Assembly: GCA_030549495.1 (NCBI GenBank) | Contig: JAUIRK010000087.1 | Coordinates: forward strand, 372,001 to 436,000 | Source of the DNA: Nectonema munidae | Lineage: Eukaryota; Nematomorpha; Nectonematoida; Nectonematidae | DNA: 64,000 bases | Direction of reading: 5' to 3' | In this document: piece after piece, positions 46,473 to 59,793 of the stretch | How the letters are laid out: every line of letters starts with the position of its first letter | Numbering within the stretch: the stretch's first letter is position 1 | The notes under the pieces: generated by a model | What the model was told of the DNA's origin: nothing | Seen by the model: the letters and a program-made list of their open reading frames with translations, nothing else | Database searches by the model: none | Translations under genes and position numbers: made by a program

Positions 46473-46789
46473 TTAAATTTGTTTGAAGAACCAAATTTGT
46501 GTTGAAATAATATGAATATGTTTTATTACACCAGTATATTTAAGTTTGTAAGAGTGAAACGTAGTTTGAATAAATAATGTCTATAAAGTATTGAGGTGGG
46601 GCAAATGCATTGTGCTTGATATTAAATGATTTTTTATAAAGTTTAGGGAAAATCAAAGAGTTCCCACTTTTTTAATCTAGTTCTTTTTTGATAACATTGA
46701 ACTTTGATAACGTTATTATTGCTAATATGTTTTCTTTGATTATTATATATCAGGAATTTCTTTCATTTTTTACTTTTAGAGTCATTTAA

Positions 46790-49700
46790 ATGATAGCCAT
46801 GAATCTTTTTTTTGCTTTCTTTTTTACCTTGATGCTGAATTTTTCGTTGAATGAAGATTTTAAATATGAAGACTGTGGGAAAAAATTTGGTTGTTTCAAA
46901 TCCCCGAGTGATTGTTCGTCCTTCTCTGATGGCTGTAAAATGTTCGCAACATATGTGTTATCTACAGTCGAAGGATCAGCCAATCAAATCAAAGTGAATC
47001 TAATGGCGAATCAAATAGCTCCTGAACATTGGCTAGCATTTGGCTTAAACGAAAAAATGAAAATGGACGGAACCGAAATGGTGTTGTGCGAGATTATTAA
47101 CAATACCTTCATAAATGTGGAGACGTACTTGAGTCAGGGATACACGATAAAAAAGAATGAAAAGTCTCAAGTGATTATGGACTCAACTTCATACAAAAGT
47201 AAGAACAGTTTTTGCAGATTTATAGGTGAGTAGGCACTTCCTTAGGATATATCTGGGATATTGATCGTGACAACGGAATATACAAATTCTGTTCACAGCT
47301 TTCAACAAAGGGATACCCTTGCTTAATGGGTGGCAAATCGAATGCAAAATGATCTAATTATAACACTTGATTAATGAAGTTCTCATAAATTTTCTTTTAT
47401 AAAAGTAGGATTTTAAGAAATACCATTTTTGGATTATGAAGTGTAGGTTTTAAACTTTTAAGATGTATGATGTTTGTTACTTTGAGTTTTTATAAATTTC
47501 GCTTCTTGTAAATAAACAAACTCCAACCTGCTTAAGAATTTGAGCTTGAAAATTATTTTAATAGAGAACGTTTCAGTTCGGAGACTATAGATCATCAAAG
47601 CTGTATTCATTTTTACATACTTCTTAATTTCTTGTAAAAGCTACTCTATATCTAGGGGTTTGGCACCATTGGCCCAACGACGATTGGTCTAATAACATTG
47701 AGTTCACTGTGCATTAGTATAAAGGCCTAGGTCTAAACTGATTCGTCTATCAAAGATATTGGCTTAATATCGATTAGTCTAAACTTCATAAAAAAGATAG
47801 ATGATCAATTTGTCCAAAAACATTGTCCCAAATTTTTGAAAAAAATACTTGAATACTAATTTTAACACTAAGTCTGACATTAATCGTAAATCAAAAGTCC
47901 GACACTAACTCTAACATTAATTGTACACACTGGTACGTTGAAGTGGATTCTTTACTATTCTCATAGCTTCTATCTTCTTATGACTGCCAATGGTGTAGCT
48001 CCTACTCTAGTTATCAGCACTCAACAGCGATTTTGAATATCCCAATTTCATAATTGTTGACAAGTTTCGCAACCAATTTCCAAATGGGCGTTAATCTGTA
48101 AGAATTTGGAAACCTATTGTCGGTGTTAGGGGTGTGTAGAATTAGCAATTGTGCTAGGATTAGAGCTAGTGTTTGTGAGAGTTGATGTTAGCTTTAGAAT
48201 TAGCTCAATCTTATATACATATACTTACCTTATTTATTTGTATTAATACAATTCTGAGACAAAAAACATATAGACATACATACACATATATACGAATACA
48301 TACACCCACACACTGAAATACTTAATTATCAAAAACAGCGTATAGCCTAACTTTAACACTAACTCTAAGACTAATTCTAAGATTGAACCCAAACACTTAA
48401 ACTACCGTAACCCTCGTTGAACCAATCATACATTTAGACAAGTTGGTTATACAGCATTTTGGAGAAGACCACTCGTCATTAGACCAATGATAACTCTGAA
48501 CAAATTCGCCTTGTAGAAATTGGTAATAGACCAATCATCGGGCGCCAAAATCTAGGTATAGATATGCAGTAAAAGTTAGTGTGGGTGCAGGACGATTGGT
48601 ATCGGCTAAGATTTCTCTGGTGTTATCAATACTCTAATGTTGACATGCTCTGTCGTGGATACTTTAGATGCATTTCTGAGTTGCAAGTTCTCTCTTCCAG
48701 TTGAAGGAGGGGATGACGACATTTGTGACGACGACTTCTACTTGTTGATGGCGATAGGAGAGATGAAGGGAAGTGTGCCAAGCTACCACAACAAACTGAG
48801 GCCAACGGTGTCTGCGTCAAAGGTGAACTTGTGCCAAATTGAAAATGTGGAATCGGGAAACACCATTTCTGCTCTCGTCAGAACTCACGCCACCCTCATG
48901 CTCGTGGCCTGGCTGCTCTTCGCCTCCTTTTCCATCTTTAGCGTGCGCTTCATGAAAGAAAACTTCACGCAAAAGGTAAGGAGGAGACGGGACACAATCT
49001 CGGAGATGGCACTAGAAAAACGTTTCCCTAACTCTTTCTAATTGATTACCCCTAAAATTATTTTTTGGAGTCGTTTTACCACACTACTAAGATTTTTCGT
49101 TAGAAGATTAAATTTTTCTTTTTGGATCACATGCACGAGTAGGATAAATGTTCCCCTTATTTATATACATACACATACTAACTTTAACTTAACTAAAAAA
49201 AATAGCACTGTTAAGTAACAACTTTTCTCAGTTTTGTTTATACATTTATATTCTATGAAAAAAAATATATACCTTCCAATTTTTGATATTTTAACTGAAT
49301 AGCCAAAAAGTGTTATTGACGAAAAAAAAGCTTTAAGGTGTAACGACTATTGATACTAAGACAATTAATCATTCGCAGTTAATAATCGTGACAGTTAACC
49401 ATTGTTCATTATCACAATAATGATTTATCACTTAACACATTTCCATAGGTTCTATGAAAGTCTTGGAAGTCAGGAAATCTCTGAAGTAAATTACGAAGAA
49501 CATCTCTGAAGTAAACTTTTACGCTTTGTGCTAAGCAACCCTGTCTCTCTCTCTAGCTGGCCTATCGTCTACATTTGTGTTATTTTTTTCCTCACTTTGC
49601 ACCCTCACCAAAGTGTTACGCCAATATCGCAACGCTGGAAAACAATTTTAAAAGAGATGAGGAAATTTGAAACTTTCATCTTAAAACTAACAAATTCTTC

Positions 49701-52700
49701 TTCCACTATCTAAGACTTTCCTATTCCAACTCCCTTTCCCTTTCCCGTCTGGGGTATCGTCAACTTGTACCAAAATATATGTATTTCAAATTGTGCGAGT
49801 AGATTTTGGTGCGAATTGACTATACACCACTCGGTCCTCCATTTGGCTAATCCTCTTCTAACACTTACCTCGAATCACATGAAGAACCAGCACCATACAT
49901 CTAACATATGGAGAAGGCTCTTGCCCAAAATGTTCATATGAAGAAAGGTCAATGCGAAGCATTTCATACGAAAGATTGCCGTATGTATAGTCTGTTTTAA
50001 ATAATTTAAAGAAAGAAGAAATTTATTCAAAAAATCAAATCAACCAAATAGAGTGAATAAAAGTATCCATATAAATGCAATAAATAGGGAAAGCAAGGAA
50101 TATACGCTTTAAAAGAATTTTTTTACAAACATATGATGTAAATGATTATATTAGCGCTCTTGATTCATATTCCACTCGGGAGAAGCCGAGTTATATTCAA
50201 TCAATAAAAATATTATTGTGATAAAACCAAATAATATTTTTAATTAGTCGAATTCTTCTTGATTTAGGAGATTTTTATATTCGCGCACTTATGTGTCAAT
50301 TAAACAATGAATTTGTATTTAGTTTGAAAAAAGTGGTATATCTATATAGAAAGAATTGATTGATTTGTGTTGTAACTAATTTTTTGTTTATATAAAGTAA
50401 AATTTAGAGATAAAATAATACAACAAATACCTCAAAATAACTCATGTGAATGAGACTATGACATGCAATAATTAAAATATAAAATGATCATTTTGAAAAC
50501 GGATAAATACTGCATTTAGTATTGAGAATAAAATCAGTAAAAAAATAATATTTTCACAAAGCAACAAAAAATAGCGATACGTTGTGTAGGTTCTGAAAAA
50601 ATGAAGGAAAAGGAGGGGGTAGGGTTCCTTGGAGGCATTAAATGAAGTTAAAGGGCAATACCCCACCCACCCACCCCTGAGGTGCATGAGTAAGGTTGGT
50701 TAGATACCGGGTTTCGATAACTCAAGGTATTGGCTTCGATCCCGCATCATGCCTACTTTCCTAATAGTTCCCAATTAAAAACACCCCAATGTACCTTTTC
50801 CTACTGGCTACGCCTCTTCTTATTATAATTAAATAATTAGAACTAATTATCAAACTTTAGGTAAGAGTAAAGGCAGGCCAAAGATGACATGGATAGAAAT
50901 AGTCAAAAAAGACATGAGCAAAAGACATTCAGCATTAGGGGACGAGCAAAATAGAGATGAATGGAGACGCAAAATAATGAGAGATTAAATGCCATAGTGG
51001 TAGAAACCGGCTAAACCTCAGCGTGCTTTGAACACTAGCCATAAAATTGATTATTATTATTATTAATTAGAACTAATTAGAACTAATTAATTGTGCAGTC
51101 TCTATATGTTGTAAAGAGGAACAAATCCCATACGCTTTTTATGAAGAAAAAACATCCCAGACTGTTCTTATGAAAAATACTAGAGTATCACATGAAGAAC
51201 AACAGCCCTAAAATCGTTAGGACTCTTGTTCTCCATGTTATCCCTTGCCAACTAATTAACACATTCTAATAAACTAATCTTAGAAACTGACTATCAGTGG
51301 ATTATTATTAATTAAAATTTTTGAATAGTCCAACTTGAGTACAAATACAGCAAACCTTCTTTTTCAAAAAATGAGAATTTTTATGGTATTTAAAAGTCTA
51401 TAATAATTCAGGTTTAATATCAGCAAAGTATAATATAAATGTGATTGCTTCACTTCTTTTGAAAACAATTTCATCTGTAAAAGTGAGTGAGATATTCTAC
51501 CCATTGTGTAAATTGATAAAATAATTGTACTTTTGTGAAATTTAAATACTAAATAGGCTTAAAATACTGTTGATGCTAACAGATACCAAATCAAGGGGTA
51601 CTGTATATAATTTGTGATGTTATTAATTCCAAATTGTGATCATTAATTTTAACTTAATTTGTTTTTGTATTTGATTTCATACAAAAAAAAACTACCAACT
51701 ATTTCTAACTCATTGACTAACCACATAACTAACCAAATATACAAAGTTCTGGCAGTCTCACTGAGCAGCCAATTAAAAACATTGAAATTGAGGAAATGCT
51801 CACACTTCAACGGTTGTGTTTATTTCATATTTTAACACCTTACTTGCTTGTACATAATTGTTTTAATCATTTTCATAGTTAATACTTGTAGGTGTGTTGT
51901 GCTTACCGAAAAAATATTAAAGGTCAGAAAAGCGAAGACATAGGCTATTTCATAAGATAAATATTTTTAAATGAATTCTTTTCAGATCTTTGGCAAAGCT
52001 GTGTGGTTCATCGTTCATCAGGGCCTCATGATTGGCTGCTACATCTTTTCTGCGATCGCCATTATCTTGATCTTCGTGGATGTTAAAGGCTGGAGTGTGT
52101 CTGCCACCGGAAAGCCCCTTGTCCATTCCATAATCGGCATCATTGTCTTCGCACTTGCCACGCTGAATCTCGCGCTTGGATTCATCAGGCCAGATAATAA
52201 CGGCTCTTTCAAACGCACAACCTTCAATTGGTCTCACAGAATCGTTGGAACTCTCGCATTTCTACTGGCATATGCAGCCAGCATTTCCGCCACTTTTGTC
52301 AAGAGTATTCAAGGTACGAACAAAATCTTCCTTTGCTTCACACATTTTCATAAAAAGGACGAGAATTCGATCAAGTGGAAGAAATATAAAAATGATTGCA
52401 CCCAAATAAGAGGGCGAAAAAAAATAAGTTAAAATCCGCCAACTTAATAAATCATGTTATAAAATGAAGAAAGATATATATAATTAATTTCCTCTAAAAC
52501 ATATATAATCAGTATTGCGTATATTATAATTTGTTTAAAAAATTTGATAAGAAAAGTATCACCTTCAAACGGGTGCTTTCTGCGAAGCAGAAATGAGTTG
52601 AATTTATCAATTATATCCGTTTCTGGACAAAATGTAGACAATGGTTTAAAGAGGATATTCTATCGACACCAAGAATTTTACTGAATCAACTAAGTATTAT

Positions 52701-53694
52701 TATCATTCTTAGTGTCAACATTATGCCGCTCGATATTTTGTTTATCTACATTTTGTCTGATATAAATGTGTTGTATAGGAGATGAGTGCTTTTAGTTAGC
52801 AAATTTGATTATCGTTATCACAGAAGACAAGCCAATCCAAGACCGGTTTCAGGCTTTTTGGATCTCATCAGTTTGATGCCGCTTTCTATTTATCGAAATG
52901 AGCCTTAGGGGCGAGGGTGGATAGCACTATCCATGATGGGCGAGAAGCCTATCTTTCTTTTTCATTTACAATGCAGATTAGAGGGCATACTTTGGACAGA
53001 AAGAAAAAATATTAACAGCATATAAAATTCTATCAATTTTTTTTAATAATTTTTCAAAATCTTCCAGGAGACTTATGCCTTAAAGTTATAGATAAAGTTT
53101 CATTTATGTTTGAAAGTATATACGTATACATTTCTTGTCAGTCTTAGTTTAAAAATGAGGAAGGTAATTTGAAAAATGAGAAGTTTGAAGTTAAAAGAGT
53201 AAGTGAAAAAATACACATTTGGGTTATGAAAGCGAACAAGCACTGATACCCATCAAATTTTAAAATATTGAAGGTAATCTCTCAAGTTCATCTTGTGTTG
53301 TAAAGCGGAAATGAGAATTTTTTCAACTAAGGATGCCTTTATTGAGGTTCTGTGCTTAAAATGAAGAGGGGAAGTTTATGCTTTTGTCTTAAATCACAAA
53401 AAAATGTATACACCTTTTGAAAGTTTTATATTCTTCCTATTGTAGTTTCTATAATCTTTGTTTAAATTTTGAATAGACATGAACACGATTGGCTTGCTGG
53501 CTGTTTTGATATTATCTGCTATAGCCTACGTCCTAACAGAGACGCTGTTTTGGAGTTCGGTTTTGATGAAAAGCTTCTACGAAAAAGAAAAACCCGTATT
53601 TAAAATGCCGCTAAAAGTAGTGATTTATCTGTGCTACGCATGCATTTCTACGATATTTGTTATCATTTTACTCTCATTTGTGTGGAAGAAGTAA
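46790..53694 (+). CDS. DOMON/cytochrome b561 ferric-chelate-reductase-1-like protein
   Basis: Four exons in phase: 46790-47225, 48611-48975, 51986-52313, 53477-53694, giving 448 residues. A signal peptide (MIAMNLFFAFFFTLMLNFSL) is followed by a Cys-rich DOMON domain (~25-215; HWLAFGLNEKMKMDGTEMVL), a haem- or sugar-binding fold on the luminal or outer side. Then comes a cytochrome b561 core with about six membrane helices. Four haem-ligand His have the expected spacing: H238 (RTHATLML), H278 (FIVHQGLMIG), H314 (PLVHSIIG), H351 (NWSHRIVG). Members move electrons across membranes, often to ferric iron. The family's reeler domain (FRRS1) is absent, as in many invertebrate forms. The second exon's acceptor (CGGCTAAG) is weak, though the phase fits. 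Confidence 0.9.
47659..48549. mobile_element. foldback element, Mutator-like, in intron 1
   Basis: About 891 bp. The left end TTTGGCACCATTGGCCCAAC and right end (reverse complement) TTTTGGCGCCCGATGATTGG are imperfect inverted repeats containing GATTGGTCTA units. ATCTAGGGG and ATCTAGGTA flank it, a possible 9-bp target duplication with two changes. The inside has two blocks of degenerate CTAACACTAACTCTAA (47860-47930, 48350-48410) and an (ACATAC)n-type microsatellite. Nine-base duplications suggest Mutator; uncertain. Confidence 0.55.
48976..50650. other. first part of intron 2 of the b561 gene
   Basis: Nothing recognised except local pyrimidine-rich patches (49540-49760) and AT-rich filler. 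Confidence 0.45.
50683..50834 (+). mobile_element. tRNA-derived SINE (probable)
   Basis: ATGAGTAAGGTTGGTTAGAT resembles an A box and GGCTTCGATCCCGC a B box (consensus GGTTCGANNCC), 30-odd bases apart as in a tRNA. A tRNA-unrelated body ending CTACGCCTCTTCTTATTATA follows. The length and layout are those of a SINE. It directly precedes the RTE insertion at 50850. Confidence 0.55.
50850..51064 (+). mobile_element. RTE-type LINE, 5'-truncated 3' end with TSD
   Basis: The first part encodes GKSKGRPKMTWIEIVKKDMS and DEQNRDEWRRKIMRD, the C-terminal tail of RTE-like LINE proteins ('GRP...TW...v..D...'). It ends in a TTATTATTATTATTA tail. AATTAGAACTAATTA flanks both sides exactly (50835-50849 and 51065-51079), a 15-bp target duplication. 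The ORF tail is intact over the 40 codons present. Confidence 0.85.
51090..51985. other. end of intron 2 of the b561 gene
   Basis: AT-rich, no repeat or coding signal recognised. The acceptor TTCTTTTCAG at 51976-51985 ends it. Confidence 0.5.
52314..53476. other. intron 3 of the b561 gene
   Basis: A patch at about 52780-52975 is richer in G and C (CCAAGACCGGTTTCAGGC, GATCTCATCAGTTTGATGCC, GGATAGCACTATCC) and is probably a worn repeat of unknown type. The rest is filler. Confidence 0.45.
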
Positions 53695-53888
53695 GTTATC
53701 GACTTTCCACACTTTTATGGCAAAGTAACCGTATTTTTGTTGAATATTGTAGTTCCGGTCATTTGAAATGATTTTCATTTCATTGTTCATTTTTTGATGT
53801 TTTGGGGAAAATTTTTCTGCAAATATTATTACATTTTCTGTTCAACAAAATCCTTTGTTCTGTGTAACAAGTTTTAAAATCATTTTTT

Positions 53889-53894
53889 AATAAA
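53889..53894 (+). terminator. poly(A) signal AATAAA of the b561 gene
   Basis: AATAAA 195 bases after the stop codon at 53692-53694. Chance occurrence cannot be excluded. Confidence 0.45.
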
Positions 53895-54139
53895 ATTGCG
53901 CTCTTAAGAACGAAAAATGTTTACAATTTAATTTTATCCAAAATTTGGCTTAGTGTTTTAAGTTGAGAAGAGATTCTCTGAAATTTTTCAACCATGAGTG
54001 AATATAGTAAATTGAAATGCCATGTGTCTCCTTAGAAATAATAATTGATGATAGTTATCTAATATATTCGTCTTAATAAGTTAGTTATCTTTGAGCTATT
54101 CAAGTTTTGTCATATAAATATAATAATATTTGATAAATA

Positions 54140-54217
54140 ATCTCCAACTAAGCCAGCAATTGAACCTGAGTCTCCTTGTATAGAGACAACCGCATACATC
54201 TATACTACTTAGGCATG
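54140..54217 (-). other. tRNA-like sequence, probably SINE remnant
   Basis: On the minus strand CCTAAGTAGTATAGATG resembles a D-arm/A box and CAGGTTCAATTGCTGG a T-arm/B box at tRNA spacing. The acceptor stem does not pair well (AAGCATG against TGGCTT), so it is not called a working tRNA. Confidence 0.3.
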
Positions 54218-54379
54218 CTTTATTTATCAAATTATTGCTTTCAAACGTTTTGCCTTTGGCGTTTATACCCTACTCTTTTCCAATCATAGAGATTTATGTA
54301 TGGGGCAAAGGAAAAACTGTATAGGTAAAGAAATTCAGTTAAATTTGCTCTTTATGAATCTATGGGCTAATCAATGATT

Positions 54380-54665
54380 GGCAGCAGGACGTTTGGATGA
54401 ACAAAAATTTTAGCAAACGGACACTAGACCGAATGGACCATTTGTCATGTAACTTCTAGTAGATAAAATTATTCATTACATAATAATTTATGTATAGAAG
54501 TTATGAATAATAAAAGCAAACAAAAATTACGCTGTAGATTTGTATGTAGCACAAGAAGCTTGGAAACTTAGTGAAAGTAAAGCAACGACAAAATTGTCAC
54601 ATTATATGCATATTTTGGGTCAACTGTTCATTCGGCTAAGTGTCCCTTCGGTCATTTGTGGCAAA
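54380..54665. mobile_element. inverted-end element, family Z copy II
   Basis: Matches copy I (33894-34430) in reverse orientation: TGTAACTTCTAGTAGATAA, CAAACAAAAATTACGCTG and CATTCGGCTAAGTGTCC are shared with small changes. The ends carry CGGACACTAGACCGAATGG and CTAAGTGTCCCTTCGGTC. It is about half the length of copy I, so the two differ by an internal deletion or insertion. Confidence 0.65.
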
Positions 54666-54669
54666 TTAA

Positions 54670-57600
54670 CCGGCTAATAGATCGGTTAAAAGATATTAGT
54701 CAAAGAATTATCTGGTTAACGAAAAGTGTAATTAACGCATCTTTAGCATTTCTTTAAATTTCCATAATTTTATTGTAATTACTTCAATATCACATTAATG
54801 TCCTCTAGAATTTGATCTTGAAAAATTTATGCAAAATTTTGTAGACATGTAAGGTAATTGTTGACTTGGGTTGAGACAGGTCTGTTTCTTCATTCATCTG
54901 AAAGTCATTCTCTTTGAATAGAAGAGGTAGCTGAGATTTTTTTAATTAGTTATTGCTTCATCCACTATGGAAGAACAAAAGAATCACGAGTTTAATGAGA
55001 TTATCTTCGTTCGGAGCATAAGCGTCTAAAACCGTAAGAGCAAATAGGCTATCATTTCATGCAATATATATAATTTTCTATAAACGGTATGAAAATACGA
55101 TTTTAAATAACCGGATTTTTACAATATAATTTACATGCTTCTAAAGAAATAGATTTTAAAGAGAAAAGATATATTCATATCGAAACATATTTTGTTTAGA
55201 TCTTAAAGAACAAATGATGTATTTAAACTAAAAATAGAAATATCATTCTTTATTATAGATCCACAGATGATAAAGTATAAACAAAAATGTTGGAAAATTG
55301 TTCTTAATATATAAAGACTTGGCCTTTAACAAAATACTGGAAGTGACATTGAATAAATTATAAAATAATTTGTAAAATATCTTCTAAAAAAATGTGTGAA
55401 AGAAAAAAATTAAAATAAAATAACTTTTCAGAGAAGGAAAAAATAAATATATAAGATTAAATGGGTGCTAGCTAACACTGCTTAAAAATAATTTCAAAAT
55501 AACCGAACTTCAGAAGTCTTATAACATAGGTCATTTCTAGACTCAGTTTTTGCTTCTGCAAGTGTCAATAAAATTTGCGGTTTATTTTTAAAATTTTTCT
55601 CCAAAAATGTTGATTCAGAATTTACATGAAATATATATTTGTATACCAAATCGTCATGCTGATTTCATTTTTGGACTCGGTTTTCGCATTTATAGTTTAT
55701 AAAATACATATAAGTGTCAATCAAATTTGCGGTTTGAAATTTAGATGTTTTAAAATATCTACATCTTTTTTTTTATACCAAATCGCTATTCTTATTATAT
55801 TAGTGATGTATGCCTGAAAATCAGTTCTATAAATTTTTTTCAAAAAATCAGTATATATTGGTTATATAGTAAAAATAATTTTTTTAATATATTTTAGCTT
55901 ATAATACTTTTTTCAATCATGTTGAGTATGAAATATTTATTTTAAAAAAAGTAAAACAAACGTGAAATCAAGAAAAAAAAATTAAAAAAGAAGTATGTAT
56001 CTTGACTAAATGGAAGATGTACCATGTTTTAATGAACTAAGAAGTGGTGTAATGATCTAATATTGCGTGCTTGCTTATAGCTTAACATCTAGGATTACAA
56101 TGATCATTAAACTAAGATGAAAATCTAAAAATTTGGAAAATGTCAGAGTTATCAATAATGTCACAGATGCCAATATGTGAAGATTTAGTCACTATCAAGA
56201 TAAATTTAAATTGAATTTGTTTATGTTTTTCCTTTTGCGTGAGAGGGAGAGAGTATTTTAGACGAAGAAGTTGGGCATCTTTTTGAAATTGAACAATGAA
56301 CAACACGAACGATTTGATAAAAAAAATGACAGTTCTCTGAAAGGTTTTATTTGAGAATTAAGAATATAGTGTAAGTCTTTGAAGCTGTAATTAGAAAGTG
56401 AAGCCCTATATTTAAAATAAAGTAACACTTTCTTTTTTTGAAGAGCATTGAGTTCAGCGCTAAAAATGGCAATGCATATTTTTTGCCATATTTAGGTGTT
56501 AGGAAGGAGAAACTTTGATCATAAAACTTATGACTAATGAAAAGTAGAGAGGTTTGAATGAAGTCTGAACAATTTTTCTATGAAAAATTCCGATTAGTAG
56601 AAGTGTGAACAACACTTTCATGGAGAAAAAATAGCTTTATTCGAATCTGCTAAATTTTTAATTTATCGCAAGTAATGCTGGAGCGAACAAAATTAAAAAG
56701 TTTAAGTTTTCAAAAATATTTTAAAATGACATTATCTAACTAGTGAAGAAGTAATGTTCCAAAATTTGAAACTTAAATCCATTAAAGTTTATTAAAAGCT
56801 GATTTTTATATAAAAAATGGAATAGAACGATTTTAATGAAAGAATGAAGCATGAAAAAAATAGCACAAGATAATTTTAGACAAGATAGGCTCAAAAAATT
56901 TCACCTGATAGAGAAAATATTTAATAGGATCAAAGATAAATTATTAATAGTTTTAATTCCATTTTTCATTGGGCAATTGTTTCATAAAACTCTTTGACTA
57001 CAATCGAAAAATAATAAGAATAATTGAAAAAGAAAACAAAAAATGAAAAAATTATTTTTATGGATTATATTTTTTTAATTCATCGAAAGCAGATTTTTCA
57101 AAGGATGTTTTACTGTGGCATAGATATCGTTATAGTTTTTAATTGAAATCTATTTAAGAGAATGGTAGGTAGGGATGTGAGCAGTTTGTTGCAAAATGGA
57201 CTCTAGCCAGTTGTCCTATGTTTTGCTGATGAAAACGGAGTTTACACTGATTATGATAATAATAAAAGTGAAAATAGTGATGATAAAGTTAGCGATGATG
57301 ATGATGATGATGATGATGTGGATGATGTAATCAGACATCTAAGTAAAACTTTCGTTTTTTCCTTATAATATTAATTAGAATATTTCTAATTTATGGATAA
57401 AATTAGAGAATACGTTTGGTCCAATTTACTCCGCGAGCTTCAGAGACGCTTCGAATTATTATATTGAGTGCAATTTTTCTTCCATATACAGAAGTTGTGG
57501 GAGATATCATTATCTTCAGAAGACTACTATAAACAGTAGCAAGGAAGTCTTTGTTTTCTACGTATAAAAGAGTAATAAAAATATCCCAATAGTGCAGAAA

Positions 57601-59790
57601 AGAACAGATTAATTATTTAACAATGAAATAATTTTTTTTACCTCATATTTTAATGTTCTCGCTTGCAAATTAGCAATTTAAAAAAGTTATTTTCTGCAAA
57701 AATTTTTACATAATTTTTTTAAAGGCAAAATATTTGTAAATGACTTACAAACAAAAGTTCACTTTATTTTATTCGAATTTCTAATAACCAAATAAAAAAA
57801 CTAGATATAGGTTGATTATCACTTATCCGGTAAAATCAGTGATTCGACACCTGATTTTGTTTCTAAAAACTTGATAGTCCATATAAAGAAAAGTTTAGAT
57901 AAAAGTAATTTCTTTTTTAATAAAAATTGATATTCTTCCATTTTCTTCTGAAAATACATTTTTTATAGGCGATTTTAAGATTTATTCGAATAAACCTCAC
58001 ATTTTTCAATGATGTTTCAGTCATTCTAACAAGTCTAAATCCCTAATTGATAACCTTTTTTTTAATTTTAAAAGCCTTTCTAATCATGTTTCAAACTTCA
58101 ACTTTGTTGAATTAGAATTTTTTAATTTAATAAAACTTAGAAAACCCTGATTGTTAGAAGAGAGAGAACGATATATGCAAAAGAAATTCCTAATTTTGTT
58201 CAAATAAAAAAGATCAATTATTAAACATTCACTAGAATTGAAAGAACATTCGCTAATTAAAATTTTTCAAAGTAAACTTGTTAGAGAAAAAGACGCTTAT
58301 CTAACCACAATGCCCTTACCTTTTACAGTATTTGAAGTGATATCCCTGTATATTGAAAGATTGGAATCAAAAAGGTTTCAGATTTCTGATAAAACAATAA
58401 TGTCTAGGTCATAAACATATTTAAAGTGTGAACTAAAAAATCGGAATTTTCTAAGCTTATTTTATATGAAAGATTTTGAGAGCAAACAAATAAAAATAGT
58501 TTAAAGATTCCAAATAAGAGTTCATGAGAGAGGATTTCAAACTGTGACATTCACTTGAATTATAAACATAATTAAACTCATATTTTTTGACTTGATAACT
58601 TTTAGAAAAATCAGCTTAGTATCGTCTTTATAGGAAAAAGAAACAGAAGAGTGTGCAGAAGAGCAAAACCTACAAACTGATTGAAAATATTTAGCGTATT
58701 TTGAAACATGTCCATAATGATTGCATTTTTAACAAATCCATACAAGCGAGAACAATTGAACTTCATGTGCCGAAGAGTTTAAGAAAATAAACTTTCTTTC
58801 ATAGATAGATTTTAAATAAGATTCGTTAAATTTAAAAAGAATGTCGCAATGACTATATTCTAACTTCATTTTGAATTTGAAATGTTCATAATCTCGCTAT
58901 CATTTAGATCATTTTGAGTGCAAATTAAATTTTTTAAGTCTTCTTGTTTGATACTTTTATCACCTCCTTTAGTGATAAAAGAGGGCACCTTGTGGAAAAC
59001 ATTTTTATATTTGAATTAAGAAAAATATATTTTTATTTAAATTTTTCAAATTTAAATTAAAAAATTTTTAACCAAAATCAGGAGATAAAAATTTAAAACT
59101 TGGTGACTCGGAGATAACAAAAATACCTGGAGTCTCTTAGATATAGCGTGAGAGTTGACAGGTGTTTTTGAGTTAGTTTGCTAAAAAAAAAAGTGAAGTA
59201 CTATTATCATAAAGAGGTATTAACCTTGTGATTAACTTTTTCATATCTTTAAATAAAAATGGATAGATTTACTTATGGGGTGAAGTGATCTCGATCTTAA
59301 ATTTTTAGTTTTAATTTTTATAATGAACTATAATATATAAGCCTTTACACCTCAGGCGCCTGTATATTTTTTTTACCTAGATCCATTACTGATTTAATAT
59401 GAATATTTTGAAAATAGTCCATTTTTAACAGACAGAAGTACTTATCTCATAAACCAACAATTACTTAAGTAAAGATATCAGATAATATAATGGAAAGGAA
59501 ACCCAAAAGATTTGACAGAGATCTAAATTTTTGATAAGAATAACATTTAATTTAATTATATAGGAATCATAACTCATAAGGTCATAGACTCATAAGTCAT
59601 TTGATGTACTAGATAAGCATCATTAAATTATACAGCAGACATGGTTTAATGAAATTTAGCCTATACATTAAAGGAAGTTGCATTATTTAGCTCTCGGTAT
59701 CATCTTCTTTTTTTTAAATTTAATTAATTTTTTTATGTTTTAATTTTGATCCATTTTTAACAGGAACTTTTATTTTTATTTTATTTTTAT
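54670..59790. other. 5.1 kb intergenic AT-rich DNA before UNC-45
   Basis: No gene recognised. Contains a tandem duplication at about 55535-55800 (AAGTGTCAATAAAATTTGCGG at 55559 and a near-copy at 55711; ATACCAAATCG at 55642 and 55778) and a (GAT)n microsatellite at about 57293-57320. The UNC-45 promoter should lie in the last part but has no distinctive mark. Confidence 0.5.
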
Positions 59791-59793
59791 AAA

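Noticed and set aside
52846-52871. Hammerhead-ribozyme-like core on the minus strand (CTGATGAG ... GAAAC)
   Set aside because: The two conserved boxes are present at the right distance, but the 13 bases between them do not form stem II and no convincing stems I and III surround them.
54140-54217. A functional tRNA gene
   Set aside because: A-box and B-box likeness is there but the acceptor and T stems pair poorly. Kept only as a SINE-like trace.
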